From: Kribbella flavida DSM 17836
GTDB lineage: Bacteria > Actinomycetota > Actinomycetes > Propionibacteriales > Kribbellaceae
DNA: 64,000 bases
Reading direction: 5' to 3'
Assembly (NCBI RefSeq): GCF_000024345.1
Contig: NC_013729.1
Span: 2,170,001-2,234,000 of the forward strand
This document shows, one piece after another, positions 16,014-24,819 of this stretch. A model generated the notes under the pieces. It searched no databases and was not told the origin of the DNA. It saw only the letters and a program-made list of their open reading frames with translations. Made by a program: the position numbers and the translations under genes. The stretch's first letter is position 1, and each line of letters opens with the position of its first letter.

Positions 16014-16025
16014 GAAACCGGTCTC
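16014..16025. promoter_or_regulatory. LacI operator candidate 1
   Basis: GAAACCGGTCTC, close to the LacI-type palindrome GAAACCGGTTTC. The second copy is exactly 100 bp downstream, a spacing that would allow looping. Confidence 0.6.
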
Positions 16026-16087
16026 TCAGCGTTCAGACCGAGAATAATCCTTTACAGCGAAACAATTTCGGCAGCGCTGCTGAAGCA

Positions 16088-16125
16088 TTGACACGTTTCA
16101 AGGTCGGCTGCTAGAAACCGGTTAC
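16088..16125 (+). promoter_or_regulatory. Promoter and LacI operator 2 of the sugar operon
   Basis: TTGACA (16088-16093) and TAGAAA (16112-16117) at 18 bp spacing form a good promoter. GAAACCGGTTAC (16114-16125) overlaps the -10, the classic place for LacI-type repression. Confidence 0.65.
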
Positions 16126-16150
16126 TCGCGATCGTGAGAGAAGGTGACGC

Positions 16151-17122
16151 GTGAGTCCGACCGGCAGCACCCTGACCCGCGAACCGCGGGAGACGGCCTC
16201 TCCGCCGCCACCGCCCGACGGTGGCCGCCGTGGGAGGTACAGCCAGCGCCGCCGCGACGCGGTCACCGGCTACCTGTTCCTGACCCCGTGGCTGATCGGC
16301 CTGGTGGCGATCACGCTCGGGCCGATCCTGGCCTCGCTGTACCTGGCCTTCACCGACTACTCGCTGCTCAAGCCGCCGGAGTGGATCGGGCTGGCGAACT
16401 TCGAGGAGATGCTGACCGACCGGCGGCTGCACAAGTCGCTGCTGGTCACCTTCCAGTACGTGTTCATCTCGGTCCCGCTGCAGTTGCTGATGGCGCTCGG
16501 CCTGGCGATCGTGCTGAACCAGGGCATTCGCGGACTGGGCTTCTACCGCTCGGTCTTCTACCTGCCCTCGCTGCTGGCCGGCAGCGTCTCGATCGCCATC
16601 CTGTGGCGGCAGATCTTCGGCCAGGAGGGCCTGGTCAACGACGCGCTCGGAAGCGTCGGCATCCAGGGCCAGAGCTGGGTGGCGCATCCCGACTTCGCGC
16701 TCGGCACGCTGATCCTGCTGAACGGCTGGACCTTCGGCGCCCCGATGGTGATCTTCCTGGCCGGGCTGCGGCAGATCCCCGCGTCGTACTACGAGGCGGC
16801 GGCGGTCGACGGCGCCGGCCGGTGGACGACGTTCGTGCACATCACGCTGCCGCTGCTCACCCCGATCATCTTCTTCAATCTGGTGCTGCAGGTGATCGGC
16901 GCGTTCCAGAGCTTCACCCAGGCGTTCGTGGTGAGCGGCGGTACCGGCGGTCCGGCCGACTCGACCCTGCTCTACACGCTCTACCTGTACGACGAGGGCT
17001 TCGGCTCCTTCCACATGGGCTACGCGTCCGCGATGGCCTGGCTGCTGCTGGCGATCATCGCCGCGCTGACCGCGATCAACTTCCTGTTCGCCAAGCGATG
17101 GGTGTTCTACGGTGACGAGTGA
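16151..17122 (+). CDS. Carbohydrate ABC transporter permease, MalF-like
   Basis: The 323-residue protein has a Pro-rich cytoplasmic N-terminus (to about 40) and six membrane segments, the first YLFLTPWLIGLVAITLGPIL. The EAA loop that docks the ATPase is EAAAVDGAGRWTTFVHITLP. Start GTG 16151 follows AGAAGG. First gene of a five-gene operon behind the LacI operators. No ATPase is encoded here; such systems usually share an MsiK-type ATPase encoded elsewhere. The substrate is likely an oligosaccharide matched to the GH5 enzyme. Confidence 0.92.
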   Translation: MSPTGSTLTREPRETASPPPPPDGGRRGRYSQRRRDAVTGYLFLTPWLIGLVAITLGPILASLYLAFTDYSLLKPPEWIGLANFEEMLTDRRLHKSLLVTFQYVFISVPLQLLMALGLAIVLNQGIRGLGFYRSVFYLPSLLAGSVSIAILWRQIFGQEGLVNDALGSVGIQGQSWVAHPDFALGTLILLNGWTFGAPMVIFLAGLRQIPASYYEAAAVDGAGRWTTFVHITLPLLTPIIFFNLVLQVIGAFQSFTQAFVVSGGTGGPADSTLLYTLYLYDEGFGSFHMGYASAMAWLLLAIIAALTAINFLFAKRWVFYGDE

Positions 17123-17990
17123 GACGCTGCCCCGGGTCCGTGCGGACCGCCCCGGCCGGCCGGCCTCGACCGGCCGCGGCCTGCTCAAGCACGCGCTGAT
17201 CATCCTGTTCGGCTTCGTGATGCTGTATCCGCTGCTCTGGCTGCTGTCCAGCTCGTTCAAGCCGTCCGAGGTGATCTTCCGCGAGCCGTCGCTGCTGCCC
17301 AGCAAGGTGCAGTTCGACAACTACACCGACGGCTGGACGGCGCTGGCGCACCCGTTCGAGCACTACCTGATGAACTCCGCGGTGATCGCGGTGCTGGCGA
17401 TCATCGGCAACCTGCTGACCTGCTCGCTGGCGGCGTACGCGTTCGCCCGGGTGGAGTTCCCGCTGAAGAAGCTGTGGTTCGCGCTGATGCTCGGCACGAT
17501 CATGCTGCCGATCCACGTGCTGATCGTGCCGCAGTACGTGCTGTTCTCGAAGCTGGACTGGATCAACACGATCCTGCCGCTGGTGGTGCCGAAGTTCCTG
17601 GCCCACGACGCTTTTTTCGTCTTCTTGATGGTGCAGTTCATCCGCGGGCTGCCGCGGGAGCTGGACGAGGCGGCCCGGCTGGACGGCTGCGGGCACTTCC
17701 GGATCTACGCCCGGATCGTGATGCCGCTGTGCCTGCCGGCGCTGGCCACCTCGGCGGTGTTCACGTTCATCTGGACCTGGAACGACTTCTTCAGCCAGCT
17801 GATCTTCCTCACCGATCCGGACAAGTACACGGTGCCCGTGGCGCTGCGCTCCTTCATGGACGCGCAGGGGCAGACCTCGTGGGGGCCGTTGTTCGCCATG
17901 TCCGTCGTCGCGCTGGTGCCGATCTTCGGGTTCTTCCTGGCCGGCCAGCGCTATCTCACCCGTGGCATCGCCACCACGGGGCTCAAGTGA
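17112..17990 (+). CDS. Carbohydrate ABC transporter permease, MalG-like
   Basis: The 292-residue protein with six membrane segments and EAA loop DEAARLDGCGHFRIYARIV. GTG 17112 overlaps the end of the MalF-like gene by 11 bases, so the two are co-translated as a heterodimer. Typical MalG ending (YLTRGIATTGLK). Confidence 0.93.
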   Translation: MTSETLPRVRADRPGRPASTGRGLLKHALIILFGFVMLYPLLWLLSSSFKPSEVIFREPSLLPSKVQFDNYTDGWTALAHPFEHYLMNSAVIAVLAIIGNLLTCSLAAYAFARVEFPLKKLWFALMLGTIMLPIHVLIVPQYVLFSKLDWINTILPLVVPKFLAHDAFFVFLMVQFIRGLPRELDEAARLDGCGHFRIYARIVMPLCLPALATSAVFTFIWTWNDFFSQLIFLTDPDKYTVPVALRSFMDAQGQTSWGPLFAMSVVALVPIFGFFLAGQRYLTRGIATTGLK

Positions 17991-18046
17991 CCACTCGGGG
18001 TTCACGTCACCGCCGGCCGCCGGCCGGGGCAGGAAGGAACACGATC

Positions 18047-19366
18047 ATGAAGCACCTCTCGCCGAAGATCCGCAGGTCCCGGGCACGGCTGACCGCGCTC
18101 GCCCTGGCCGGCCTGCTGCTGGCCCTGCCGGGCTGCGGCGGTGACTCCGGCGGTTCGGGCGACGACCCGAACCAGCCGGTCACGTTGCGCTTCTCCTGGT
18201 GGGGCAACGAGGACCGGGCCAAGCTCACCCAGAAGGCGATCGACGCCTTCGAGGCCGCGAACCCGGGCATCACCGTCAAGCCGGAGTACAGCGACTTCAA
18301 CGGGTACTTCGACAAGCTGGCGACCAGTGTCGCGGCCAACGACGCCCCCGACGTGATCACCCTCGGTGGTGCGTACCCGCGCGAGTACGGCGACCGCGGC
18401 GCGCTGCTCGACCTGGCCGAGGTCAAGGACATTCTGAAGACCGACAAGATCGACCAGGCCGCGCTGTCGAACGGCAACTTCGAGGGCAAGCAGTTCGGCG
18501 TGCCGACGGGCGTGAACGCGTTCGGCGTGGTGGTGAACCCGAAGGTCTTCAAGGCCGCCGGGGTACCGCTGCCGAACCAGGACACCTGGACCTGGCAGGA
18601 CTACCGCCGGATCGCCGAGCAGATCGCCAAGGCGGCGCCGAAGGGTACGTTCGGCGCCGAGGACCCGACCAGCGCCGACGCGCTCGACCTGTTCGCGCGG
18701 CAGCGCGGCGAGTCGCTCTACACCGAGGACGGCAAGGTCGGGATCAGCGAGCAGACGCTGACCGAGTGGTTCACGATGACCACCGCGATGCGCGACTCCG
18801 GCGCCACGCCGCCGGCGTCGATGACCTCGGAGCTGGCCGGTCAGCCGGCGCCCGAGCAGACGCTGATGGGTCGCGGCCTGGCCGGCATGCAGCTGGACTG
18901 GACGAACCAGCTCGGCTCGTTGCGGACGGCGTCCGGGAGCGAGCTGCAGCTGATGCGGGCGCCCGGTGAGGGTGCCGCGGCGAAGCCGGGCATGTGGCTG
19001 CAGGCGTCGCAGATCTACACGATCAGCGCGCGCACCAAGCACCAGGAGGCCGCCGCGAAGCTGGTCAACTTCCTGGTGAACGACCCGGCCGCGGGCAAGA
19101 TCACGCTGGCCAACCGGGGGATCCCGGCGAACTCCGAGGTGCTGACCGCGGTGAAGCCCGCGCTGCCGAAGGACGAGGCCGCGTCGGCCGAGTTCATCGC
19201 GCAGATCACGCCGAAGGTCGGTTCGGCGCTGATCATCGGTCCCACCGGCTCCACGGAGAGCGTGAAGATCCTGGACCGGACGAACGCGGAGGTGCTGTTC
19301 AACCGGCAGACCCCGGCGCAGGGCGCCAAGCGGTTCCTCGAAGAGCTGACCTCGGCGATCCAGTGA
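18047..19366 (+). CDS. Extracellular sugar-binding lipoprotein (ABC solute-binding protein)
   Basis: The 439-residue protein starts at ATG 18047 behind AGGAAGGA. Basic N-terminus, hydrophobic segment and lipobox LPGC (Cys about residue 28) mark a lipoprotein anchored outside the membrane. The mature part opens with PVTLRFSWWGNEDRAKLTQ and DAFEAANPGITVKPEY, the cluster B sugar-binding pattern. It delivers substrate to the two permeases upstream. The GTGA overlap with the next gene couples it to the glycosidase-like protein. Confidence 0.92.
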   Translation: MKHLSPKIRRSRARLTALALAGLLLALPGCGGDSGGSGDDPNQPVTLRFSWWGNEDRAKLTQKAIDAFEAANPGITVKPEYSDFNGYFDKLATSVAANDAPDVITLGGAYPREYGDRGALLDLAEVKDILKTDKIDQAALSNGNFEGKQFGVPTGVNAFGVVVNPKVFKAAGVPLPNQDTWTWQDYRRIAEQIAKAAPKGTFGAEDPTSADALDLFARQRGESLYTEDGKVGISEQTLTEWFTMTTAMRDSGATPPASMTSELAGQPAPEQTLMGRGLAGMQLDWTNQLGSLRTASGSELQLMRAPGEGAAAKPGMWLQASQIYTISARTKHQEAAAKLVNFLVNDPAAGKITLANRGIPANSEVLTAVKPALPKDEAASAEFIAQITPKVGSALIIGPTGSTESVKILDRTNAEVLFNRQTPAQGAKRFLEELTSAIQ

Positions 19367-21441
19367 TCGATCGGCGGGCGCTGGTAGGGCGGCACGACGT
19401 CGAACTGTCGGGCGTCGTGGCCGAGTCGCCCTTGTCCGTCGGCAACGGCGAGCTCTGCTTCACCGTGGACGTCACGGGGTTGCAGAGCCGGCCGGAGCGG
19501 TACCCGGTCGAGCCGCGGACGGAGGGCGACGAGGTCGGGACACTGCTCGGCACGTTGTCGCAGTGGGGCTGGCACAGCCTGCCGACCGAGCGCGAGTACG
19601 ACCTGGCCGAGACCCGCCGCGAGTACTCGACCCCGGGCGGCAGCGTGCCGTACGTCGACCTGGGCGGCGAGATGGACCTCGCCACGACCTCCGAACCGCG
19701 GCAGACCGACGCCGAGCAGTGGCTGCGGGCGAATCCGCACCGGCTCGACCTCGGGCGGATCGGGTTCGTGCTGGACGGGCTGCCGCTGCCCGCGGTGGAG
19801 ACGCCTCGGCAGCGGCTGGAGTTGTGGAGCGGGCTGATCGAGAGCTCGTTCGTGGTCGCCGGGATGCCGGTGCGGGTCCGCACGGTGTGCGCGCCCGACG
19901 ACGACGTCGTCGCGGTGCGGATCGAGTCGCCGGCGCTCGCGGTGGGCCTGGGCGTGCGGTTCGCTTTCCCGTACGGATCGGGTGCCTGGGGCAACGCTGC
20001 GGACTGGAGCCGGCCGGACGCGCACACCACCACTGTGCGGGAGGTCGACGGCGGCTGGCGGATCGACCGGCGGCTCGACAGCACGGCGTACCGGGTGGTG
20101 GTCGGGGCTGACGACGCGCGGCTGGAGGTCGCCGGGCCGCATGAGCTGGTCGTCACCGGCACTGCCGAGGTTTTGGAGCTGCGGATCGGGTTCGCGCCGG
20201 GGGAGAGGTCGTTGCCGCCGGCGTACGAGGTGGTGGAGGCGGCGAGTCGGTGGCACTGGCAGCGGTTCTGGGAGTCGGGCGCTGTCGTTGAGCTGGCCGC
20301 GAGTGAGGACCCGCGTGGGGTTGAGTTGGAGCGCCGGGTGGTGCTGTCGCAGTACCTGACGGCGGTGAACTGCGCTGGTTCGTTGCCGCCGCAGGAGACC
20401 GGGTTGGTGTGCAACAGCTGGCGCGGGCGGTTCCACCTGGAGATGCACTGGTGGCACGGGGCGCATTTCGCCTTGTGGGGAAGGGCTGAGCTGCTGGAGC
20501 GCAGCCTCGGGTGGTACGAGCGGGTACTGCCGGAGGCGCGAGCTACGGCTGCGCTGCAGGGGTACGACGGAGTCCGCTGGCCGAAGCAGGTCGGACCGGA
20601 CGGCCGGGAGAGTCCGAGCAGTATCGGGCCGTTCCTGATCTGGCAGCAGCCGCACCCGATCTACCTGGCCGAACTGATCCGCCGCGCCGCCAGTGAGGAC
20701 GCGTCGGGGGTGGTGGTCGAGCGGTACGGGCGGATGGTGCTGCAAACAGCCGAGTTCATGGCGTCGTACGCCGGGGCGACCGACGCCGGGTATCAGCTCG
20801 GCCCGCCGTTGATCCCGGCGCAGGAGTCGTACTCCGCGATCCGGGCCGAGCTGGTCAATCCGACGTTCGAGCTCGCGTACTGGCGGTGGGCGCTGCTCGT
20901 CGCGCAGCAGTGGCGCGGGTACCTCGGTCTCGAGCCGGATCAGCGGTGGACGGTTGTTGCCGACGGCCTCGTTCCGGCGCCGGTGCGGGACGGCTGCTAC
21001 GCGGCGATCGACGGCGAGCCGTGGACGATCCGGACGGACCACCCGTCGATGCTGTACGGACTCGGGGTGGTGCCCGACACCGGCTACCTCGACCGAGCGA
21101 CGATGAGCCGCACGCTGGCCGGCGTACTGGACGACTGGGACTGGGAGAGCACCTGGGGCTGGGACTACCCGGCGATCGCGATGACCGCGGCCCGGCTCGG
21201 CGATCCCGCCACGGCCGTCGACGCGTTGTTGCTGAAGGCCACGAAAAACGAGTACCTGCCCAACGGGCACAACCGGCAGACCCCGTCGCTGCCGCTCTAC
21301 CTGCCGGGCAACGGTGGGCTGCTCGCGGCGGTCGCCCTGATGGCGGCGGGCTGGGACGGCGACGACGGATCGCCCGCGCCCGGCTTCCCGGCGGACGGCA
21401 CCTGGACCGTCCGGCACGAAGGACTGCACCGCTCACCGTGA
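19363..21441 (+). CDS. Six-hairpin glycosidase-like protein (692 aa), family not certain
   Basis: GTG 19363 overlaps the previous stop (GTGA). The N-terminal ~280 residues are beta-rich (supersandwich-like); from about 330 the sequence reads as an alpha/alpha toroid: NSWRGRFHLEMHWWHGAHFALWG, LQGYDGVRWPKQVGPDGRESPS, STWGWDYPAIAMTAARLGDP. This is the layout of clan GH-L and relatives (GH65, GH95-like). No signal peptide, so it acts in the cytoplasm on the imported sugar. Candidate general acid Glu residues exist but I cannot assign them. It is the likely main hydrolase or phosphorylase of the operon. Confidence 0.65.
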   Translation: MIDRRALVGRHDVELSGVVAESPLSVGNGELCFTVDVTGLQSRPERYPVEPRTEGDEVGTLLGTLSQWGWHSLPTEREYDLAETRREYSTPGGSVPYVDLGGEMDLATTSEPRQTDAEQWLRANPHRLDLGRIGFVLDGLPLPAVETPRQRLELWSGLIESSFVVAGMPVRVRTVCAPDDDVVAVRIESPALAVGLGVRFAFPYGSGAWGNAADWSRPDAHTTTVREVDGGWRIDRRLDSTAYRVVVGADDARLEVAGPHELVVTGTAEVLELRIGFAPGERSLPPAYEVVEAASRWHWQRFWESGAVVELAASEDPRGVELERRVVLSQYLTAVNCAGSLPPQETGLVCNSWRGRFHLEMHWWHGAHFALWGRAELLERSLGWYERVLPEARATAALQGYDGVRWPKQVGPDGRESPSSIGPFLIWQQPHPIYLAELIRRAASEDASGVVVERYGRMVLQTAEFMASYAGATDAGYQLGPPLIPAQESYSAIRAELVNPTFELAYWRWALLVAQQWRGYLGLEPDQRWTVVADGLVPAPVRDGCYAAIDGEPWTIRTDHPSMLYGLGVVPDTGYLDRATMSRTLAGVLDDWDWESTWGWDYPAIAMTAARLGDPATAVDALLLKATKNEYLPNGHNRQTPSLPLYLPGNGGLLAAVALMAAGWDGDDGSPAPGFPADGTWTVRHEGLHRSP

Positions 21442-21463
21442 ACCGAACCCTCGAAGGAGACTC

Positions 21464-22831
21464 GTGACGCTCCCGCAGAACCGCCGCTACGCCGTGGTCG
21501 GCACCGGCTCCCGCGCCGCCATGTACGTCGAAGCGCTGGCGACGACGTACGCCGACGTCGGCTCGGTCGTCGCCTGGTGCGACCCCAACCCGACCCGGAT
21601 GCGGTACTACGACCAGGTGGTCACGGCCGCCGGGCGGACCGCGCCGCCGCAGTACGCGCCGGACGACTTCGCCCGGTTGCTCGAGCAGCAGCGGCCGGAC
21701 GTCGTGATCGTCACGTCGCCGGACGCGACCCACCACATCTACGCGACCGCGGCGCTCGACGCCGGCTGCGACGTCGTGGTGGAGAAGCCGCTGACCACCT
21801 CGCTGGAGCCGGCGAAGGCGATCGTCGAGGCGGTCGAGGCGTCCTCGGGGGACCTGGTGGTGACGTTCAACTACCGGTACTCGCCGCGCAACAGCGAGGT
21901 CCGGCGGCTGATCGCGTCCGGGGCGATCGGCAAGGTCACCTCGATCCACTTCGAGTGGGTGCTGGACACCGTGCACGGCGCCGACTACTTCCGCCGCTGG
22001 CACCGGAACAAGGAGATCTCCGGTGGCCTGCTGGTGCACAAGTCCAGCCACCACTTCGACCTGGTGAACTGGTGGCTGGCCGACGTACCGGAGGTGGTGA
22101 CCGCGGCCGGCGGGCTGCGCTTCTACGGCGACAAGAACGCGGCCGAGCGCAGGCTGACCGACCGGCCGGCGCGATCGGCCGGGGCGCCCGGCGCGGCGCA
22201 GGACCCGTTCGCGCTGGACCTGGCGGCGGACGAGAAGCTGCGCGCGCTGTACCTGGACGCGGAGGGCGACGACGGCTACCTCCGGGACCAGGACGTGTTC
22301 AGCCCCGGCATCACGATCGAGGACAACATGGGGCTGCTGGTCACCTACCGGTCCGGCGCGATCCTGACCTACGCGCTGAACGCGCACTCGCCGTGGGAGG
22401 GCTACCGGGTCGCGATCAACGGCACCGAGGGACGGCTCGAGCTGGACGTGGTCGAGCGCGGCTTCGTGCAGGGCGCCGACGGCGTGGTCGGCCGCCCGGC
22501 CGTCGACCCGAGCGTGAACCCGGACGACCCCACAGCCGGAGGTACCGCGAACCCGCGGCCGGCCGGTGAACGTCTTCTCGTGCAGCGGCACTGGGAACCG
22601 GCGCGGGAGGTCCCGATTCCCGCAGGCGACGGCGCCCACGGCGGCGGCGACAGCCACCTGCTCGACGACGTCTTCCGCCCCACCGGCGAACCAGACCCGC
22701 TGGACCGCCGCGCCGGCTACCGCGACGGCCTGCGCAGCGTGGCGGTCGGAATTGCCGCCAACCGCTCCCTGGAATCAGGCCTGCCCGTCAACCTGCGCGA
22801 CTTCGGCCTGCCCCTCGACCGCGAGGCGTAG
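21464..22831 (+). CDS. Gfo/Idh/MocA-family NAD(P)-dependent oxidoreductase
   Basis: The 455-residue protein starts at GTG 21464 behind AAGGAG. It has a Rossmann GTGSRAA motif, the family's EKPLTT motif with catalytic Lys (about residues 106-111), and HKSSHHFDLVNWWL with the catalytic His. It oxidises or reduces a sugar or sugar derivative. It closes the operon before a strong hairpin, which suggests the transported sugar is further oxidised. Confidence 0.88.
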   Translation: MTLPQNRRYAVVGTGSRAAMYVEALATTYADVGSVVAWCDPNPTRMRYYDQVVTAAGRTAPPQYAPDDFARLLEQQRPDVVIVTSPDATHHIYATAALDAGCDVVVEKPLTTSLEPAKAIVEAVEASSGDLVVTFNYRYSPRNSEVRRLIASGAIGKVTSIHFEWVLDTVHGADYFRRWHRNKEISGGLLVHKSSHHFDLVNWWLADVPEVVTAAGGLRFYGDKNAAERRLTDRPARSAGAPGAAQDPFALDLAADEKLRALYLDAEGDDGYLRDQDVFSPGITIEDNMGLLVTYRSGAILTYALNAHSPWEGYRVAINGTEGRLELDVVERGFVQGADGVVGRPAVDPSVNPDDPTAGGTANPRPAGERLLVQRHWEPAREVPIPAGDGAHGGGDSHLLDDVFRPTGEPDPLDRRAGYRDGLRSVAVGIAANRSLESGLPVNLRDFGLPLDREA

Positions 22832-22857
22832 CCCGCCTGGCGGACCCGTGAACCCCC

Positions 22858-22903
22858 GACGCGGGACTGTGAACACCACCTAGCGTGTTCACAGTCCCGC
22901 GTT
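22858..22903. terminator. Strong bidirectional hairpin terminator
   Basis: GCGGGACTGTGAACA (22861-22875) pairs perfectly with its complement at 22886-22900, extendable by 2-3 pairs outward, with a 10-base loop. It lies between convergent genes and probably ends both transcripts. Confidence 0.75.
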
Positions 22904-22955
22904 CCTGTTCAAGCTCTCCCTGGCGACCCGCAGAACGCTGCGCGACGGCCAGCAA

Positions 22956-23471
22956 TCAGTTGCCGGTGCGCTCCGCCCCGCCGAGCGCCTGCCGGTACGC
23001 CCCATTCGCCGTCGGCGTCCACAGCACCCCGTTGACGATCAACGCCCGATCTCCCATAGCCCGCCGAGCCGTCACCAGCACCGGCTTCCGCTGCCACGCA
23101 CACCCAGGCTTCTCCACCTGCTGAGTCACCCGTACGGCGACCGCGCCCGGCCCTTCGGCGTACGCCGTGGCCCGCAGAAACCGCGTGCACCCCACCGGCG
23201 TCGCCACCACCACAACCACCTGCCGCTCATCGGCCACCACCGCCCGCACCCCGTACACCCGAGCCGCCGTAACCTTCGGCACCACCGCAGAAGGCCGAAC
23301 ACTAGGCGCCGCCTGCACCACCCCGGCCCCCTCCGCCGCCCCCGACCCCTCCGGCTCAGACCCCCCGAACACCTTCGACAGCACAAAGACGCTGAACGCG
23401 ACCACCCCCACCAGGAAGGTCACCACCACCGCAACCCCGTACACCAACCACACGCTGCCGGACGACTTCAC
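22956..23471 (-). CDS. Hypothetical single-pass membrane protein (171 aa)
   Basis: GTG 23471 follows GGGAGGA, giving VKSSGSVWLVYG then a single membrane helix (VAVVVTFLVGVVAFSVFVL, about residues 11-29). The rest is external, Val/Ala-rich and beta-like, with a cysteine in each half (GCTRFLRA, PGCAW) that could form a disulfide. No family recognised. The longer frame to 23537 has no ribosome site. Ends opposite the hairpin at 22.86 kb. Confidence 0.6.
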   Translation of the reverse strand: MKSSGSVWLVYGVAVVVTFLVGVVAFSVFVLSKVFGGSEPEGSGAAEGAGVVQAAPSVRPSAVVPKVTAARVYGVRAVVADERQVVVVVATPVGCTRFLRATAYAEGPGAVAVRVTQQVEKPGCAWQRKPVLVTARRAMGDRALIVNGVLWTPTANGAYRQALGGAERTGN

Positions 23472-23610
23472 CCTGTCGATCCTCCCAGCCCCCAAGCCCC
23501 AACCCTCGCAAGAAACGCAGAACACCCACCACCCCACCCCTCACCAAGATGTGGTGAGCACCACAACCGCGAGCACAGCGAACACCCCACCGCCCGCGCC
23601 CACCCCATCA

Positions 23611-23883
23611 GCCAAGCGAAGCGATGGCCCACCCGGCCGCGGCCCTCAGCCACAGCGGCCAAGCGAAGCGATGGCGGCCAAGCGAAGCGATGGCCCACCC
23701 GACCGCGGCCCCCAGCCACAGCGGCCGAGCGAAGCGTAGGCGGCCAAGCGAAGCGATGGCCCACCCGACCGCGGCCCCCAGCCACAGCGGCCGAGCGAAG
23801 CGATGGCCCACCCGGCCGCGGCCCTCAGCCACAGCGGCCAAGCGAAGCGATGGCCCACCCGACCGCGGCCCCCAGCCACAGCG
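23611..23883. repeat. Tandem repeat of 47-bp units with 19-bp partial units
   Basis: Five near-identical 47-bp units (23611-23657, 23677-23723, 23743-23789, 23790-23836, 23837-23883) and two 19-bp units equal to the head of the 47-mer (23658-23676, 23724-23742), in the order 47-19-47-19-47-47-47. The unit head is GCCAAGCGAAGCGATGGC. A decayed copy follows to about 23902. All reading frames stay open only because the unit is GC-rich; I do not call a gene. The rest of the 23,472-24,016 gap holds no convincing gene. Confidence 0.95.
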
Positions 23884-23963
23884 GCCGAGCGAAGCCAAGG
23901 CCCCAGGGGGTGCGGGTGGCGGAGCCCCCGCTCGCGCCGAGCGAAGCGAAGGCGCACAACACG

Positions 23964-24010
23964 CCGAAGGCGACCCGGTCCGCGCTCTCCGCGGACACAG
24001 GTCGCCTTCG
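23964..24010 (-). terminator. Compound hairpin downstream of tRNA-His
   Basis: CGAAGGCGACC (23964-23974) pairs with GGTCGCCTTCG (24000-24010), enclosing a second stem GTCCGCG/CGCGGAC. It begins just after the tRNA 3' end and is the likely terminator of that gene, although no U-run follows. Confidence 0.6.
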
Positions 24011-24016
24011 CCTGAG

Positions 24017-24090
24017 GGTGAGTGACGGGACTCGAACCCGCGGCCACCTGGACCACAACCAGGTGCTCTACCAGCTGAGCTACACCCACC
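24017..24090 (-). tRNA. tRNA-His(GUG)
   Basis: Acceptor GTGGGTG/CACTCAC, anticodon stem CCTGG/CCAGG with loop TTGTGGT (anticodon GTG), T arm GCGGG/CCCGT. The extra G(-1) at 24090 and discriminator C73 at 24017 are the tRNA-His identity pair. CCA is not encoded. Confidence 0.95.
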
Positions 24091-24135
24091 ATTGCCGCCC
24101 TGACTGCGACGGCTGGGTAATCATAGCGACGATGG

Positions 24136-24744
24136 TCAGTTGTCGGAAATCGGGCCGCTGATCAGGCTCGCGACGGCGCGCGCGGTGTCGGTGTCGGGGC
24201 CGGGTTGCGGCACGAAGACGGTCTGCCGGTAGTACCGCAGTTCGGCGATGCTCTCGGTGATGTCGGCGAGGGCGCGGTGGTTGCCGGTCTTGGCGGGGGT
24301 GGCGTAGTAGACCCGCGGGTACCAGCGGCGGACGAGTTCCTTGATGGAGCTGACGTCGACGTTGCGGTAGTGCAGGTGGGCTTCGACCTTGGGCATGTCG
24401 CGGACCAGGAAGGTGCGGTCGGTGCCGACGGAGTTGCCGGCCAGGGCGGCCTTGCGGGGTTCCTTGACGTAGCCGGTGATGAAGTCGAGGACCTGCTGCT
24501 CGGCCTCGGCGAGCGGGATGCCGGTGGCGAGCTCGTCGAGCAGGCCGGAGCCGGTGTGCATGTCGCGGACGAACTGGCCCATCTGTTCGAGCGCGGCCGG
24601 GGGCGGCGCGATGACCAGGTCGATGCCTTCGCCGAGCACGTTGAGTTCGTAGTCGGTGACGAGTACCGCGACCTCGATCAGGGCGTCCGCCGCCAGGTCG
24701 AGGCCGGTCATCTCGCAGTCGATCCACACCAGCCGGTCGTTCAT
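24136..24744 (-). CDS. orn: Oligoribonuclease
   Basis: The 202-residue protein begins MNDRLVWIDCEMTGLDL, the DEDDh exonuclease site with the first Asp and Glu, and continues with AGNSVGTDRTFL and a C-terminal KTGNHRALADITESIAELRYY carrying the conserved His and Asp. It degrades the shortest RNA fragments, including linear di-GMP products, to mononucleotides. Start ATG 24744 is where the family starts; the frame runs upstream to 24795 without a better signal. Confidence 0.95.
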   Translation of the reverse strand: MNDRLVWIDCEMTGLDLAADALIEVAVLVTDYELNVLGEGIDLVIAPPPAALEQMGQFVRDMHTGSGLLDELATGIPLAEAEQQVLDFITGYVKEPRKAALAGNSVGTDRTFLVRDMPKVEAHLHYRNVDVSSIKELVRRWYPRVYYATPAKTGNHRALADITESIAELRYYRQTVFVPQPGPDTDTARAVASLISGPISDN

Positions 24745-24819
24745 GAGGACCCACCTTACGGCGCGCCGTTCGGCTGTCCGCGCCCGGAGCCCCACCCTGG
24801 GCGTGGCGGCGGCCGAACC

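Noticed and set aside
23611-23883. CRISPR array
   Set aside because: Units are directly adjacent with no unique spacers, and no cas gene is near.
23567-24092. Several open frames across the tandem repeat, on both strands
   Set aside because: The frames are open only because the repeat unit lacks stops; no ribosome sites and the translations are repetitive. Treated as repeat DNA.
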